Both the position numbers and the translations under genes were made by a program. A stretch of 64,000 nucleotides of DNA from Funiculus sociatus GB2-C1 (lineage in GTDB: Bacteria > Cyanobacteriota > Cyanobacteriia > Cyanobacteriales > FACHB-T130): NCBI RefSeq assembly GCF_039962115.1, contig NZ_JAMPKJ010000024.1, positions 1-64,000 on the forward strand, written 5' to 3'. The notes under the pieces were generated by a model, which saw nothing but the letters and a program-made list of their open reading frames with translations, was not told the origin of the DNA and did no database searches. Below, one piece after another: positions 62,807 through 64,000 of the stretch. Numbering within the stretch: the stretch's first letter is position 1; every line of letters starts with the position of its first letter.

Positions 62807-64000
62807 ATGCTTCCGAAAAAATCAACTTCATACTTGTGCGCCACTTTGTTAGTTTCGGGGTTAGTTTCGGGAATACTCGCCACCACCGCCACTGCACAAA
62901 CTATAGAGTCTTTATCTGAACAGTCTTCATCTGAAATATTAGAAGTAAAAGCAGACACCATCACTGTAGAAAATGATTTACCTGCAACTGAGGCATCTGA
63001 AGAAGCCGAAAAACTCGAAGTCGAAACTAATACTACAATTTTTGAAATAAAAAATACTTCACCTGCAATTACAAATCCAAAAAAAATAGCAGATGTAGAG
63101 TTACCGCCTCGTACCTTAAACGAGTTTGGTAAAATCTCGCCGGAAGTTAACGCCGAACCCGCACAAAATTCTCCAATAAGTAGCCAGAAAACCGCACAAA
63201 CGACTGCAACACCAACCGAATCAACTGTAAAAATTCTCCCGCGTGTGGGGGTAAACTTTACCAGCGGCCCAGGTGTTGGCTACTCTAGTTCGTTTACTAG
63301 CTTAGAAGGTTTTCTACCTCTATCTTCAGGTAAAACTAATAACCTGCCATTTCTAGAAGGACGAGTCCTATTATCAACAGAAAATGCTCTCATCAGCAGT
63401 AATTTGCTTTTAGGTTATCGCACTTACAATCCTAAAGATAACCGCGTCTATGGCGGTTATGTCGCCTACAACACCCGCGACACAGGAAATAGCCACTTCA
63501 ACCAACTAGGTGTAGGAGTTGAAAGCTTAGGGGATTGGGATGTTCGCGCTAATGCTTATATACCAGTTGGCGATACCCGCCAAAAGACACAAGAAACCAT
63601 TTCTAATAATAATTTGTCCTTATCAGAACCTGTATTTCAGGGGAATTTTTTAGCGCAGACTCGGACTCAGCAAGGACAAATTAACCGCCGCTTTGAAGCA
63701 GCGATGGCAGGATTTGATGTTGAGGCTGGTACAAAAATTGCTCAGATAGGTAAGACGGGCGATCTGCGGGGTTATGCTGGATTATATTATTATGATGCTC
63801 CCGGTAGTGCCGATATTTTGGGGTTTAGCACTCGTTTAGAAGCCCGTCCTACTGATAATTTGCGGCTAGGAGTTTCCCTTTCAAATGATGCTACTTTTGG
63901 GACTAATTTGGTGCTAAGCGTGGGGGCGAATTTCCCTGGTACTCGTCCGAGAAATATAGGTAAAGGAAATACGGTGTTGGTGCGTTTGGGAGAATCTGTC
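62807..64000 (+). CDS. Inverse-autotransporter-like outer-membrane protein, partial at the window end
   Basis: Open for all 398 codons from ATG 62807 to the last base, so it continues beyond the window. Residues 1-31 are a signal peptide (LCATLLVSGLVSGILATTATAQT). A low-complexity acidic region follows to about residue 140, then a beta-barrel-like domain with alternating pattern: GVNFTSGPGVGYSSSFTSLEGFLPL, LLGYRTYNPKDNRVYGGYVAYNTRD and NQLGVGVESLGDWDVRANAYIPVGD. This resembles the inverse autotransporter (intimin/invasin) barrel, which would export a C-terminal passenger. The passenger lies outside the window. Lies just after the two secreted giants. Confidence 0.75.
   Translation, partial: MLPKKSTSYLCATLLVSGLVSGILATTATAQTIESLSEQSSSEILEVKADTITVENDLPATEASEEAEKLEVETNTTIFEIKNTSPAITNPKKIADVELPPRTLNEFGKISPEVNAEPAQNSPISSQKTAQTTATPTESTVKILPRVGVNFTSGPGVGYSSSFTSLEGFLPLSSGKTNNLPFLEGRVLLSTENALISSNLLLGYRTYNPKDNRVYGGYVAYNTRDTGNSHFNQLGVGVESLGDWDVRANAYIPVGDTRQKTQETISNNNLSLSEPVFQGNFLAQTRTQQGQINRRFEAAMAGFDVEAGTKIAQIGKTGDLRGYAGLYYYDAPGSADILGFSTRLEARPTDNLRLGVSLSNDATFGTNLVLSVGANFPGTRPRNIGKGNTVLVRLGESV

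Noticed and set aside
1-64000. tRNA, rRNA or other structured RNA genes
   Set aside because: No tRNA-like cloverleaf with conserved TTCGA arm, no rRNA segments and no recognisable riboswitch were seen by eye; this is not a substitute for a covariance-model scan.

Overview
The window comes from a beta-cyanobacterium, probably a filamentous one (low confidence on the lineage). The evidence is the density of the HIP1 octamer GCGATCGC, a complete carboxysome operon with a RuBisCO-small-subunit-like CcmM, an inducible NDH-1 CO2-uptake operon, heptanucleotide tandem repeats between genes, and large RTX/Calx-beta/FG-GAP surface proteins.

Layout. 0.1-1.3 kb: a small helical protein and a TauE/SafE exporter. 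1.4-4.3 kb (minus): a compact operon of isochorismatase-like hydrolase, cupin and CocE/NonD hydrolase. 4.5-10.0 kb: a VapC remnant, two DUF1877 paralogues each trailed by a mini-ORF, an amidohydrolase, an AtzH/HpxZ-like protein and an SDR; with the minus operon this looks like a nitrogen-compound degradation neighbourhood. 10.1-15.5 kb: a defence/toxin graveyard with a Uma2 protein, a frameshifted HNH gene beside a CopG-like partner, an intact Septu-type PtuA/PtuB pair, a HicB gene cut by a stop codon, and a DUF559 fragment. 15.9-18.2 kb: a TVP38 membrane protein translationally coupled to a MerA-like flavoprotein.

18.2-30.0 kb is the CO2-concentrating block: a CmpR/NdhR-type LysR regulator, ccmK2-ccmK1-ccmL-ccmM-ccmN-ccmO on the minus strand, and divergently ndhF3-ndhD3-cupA. 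No cupS follows. CcmM has four SSUL modules; modules 2 and 3 are almost identical, and only the last keeps the cysteine pair. 30.2-32.2 kb: a GNAT enzyme and a dead IS4-type element sitting in the loop of a palindromic repeat.

32.4-45.7 kb is dominated by non-haem iron proteins: two exported Ferritin_2 proteins, a PEP-CTERM protein, an ECF sigma/anti-sigma pair, then a nine-gene plus-strand cluster. That cluster encodes three Rieske oxygenases, a ferritin-like di-iron protein, an AurF-like di-iron protein lacking one expected ligand, a [2Fe-2S] ferredoxin, a fatty-acid-hydroxylase-superfamily membrane enzyme, a hexapeptide-repeat protein and a GH3-family acyl-adenylating enzyme. I recognise no known product, there is no NRPS/PKS, and this is the best candidate for an undescribed biosynthetic system.

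46.0-50.8 kb: Lin0512 protein, Uma2, AlbA_2 protein, a dhaL pseudogene and a GH57 enzyme. 51.6-64.0 kb: two giant RTX proteins (2153 and 1322 residues) sharing their C-terminal third, the second starting with DUF4347 and a seven-unit FG-GAP array, then an inverse-autotransporter-like outer-membrane protein that runs off the end. No tRNA, rRNA or CRISPR array was seen.
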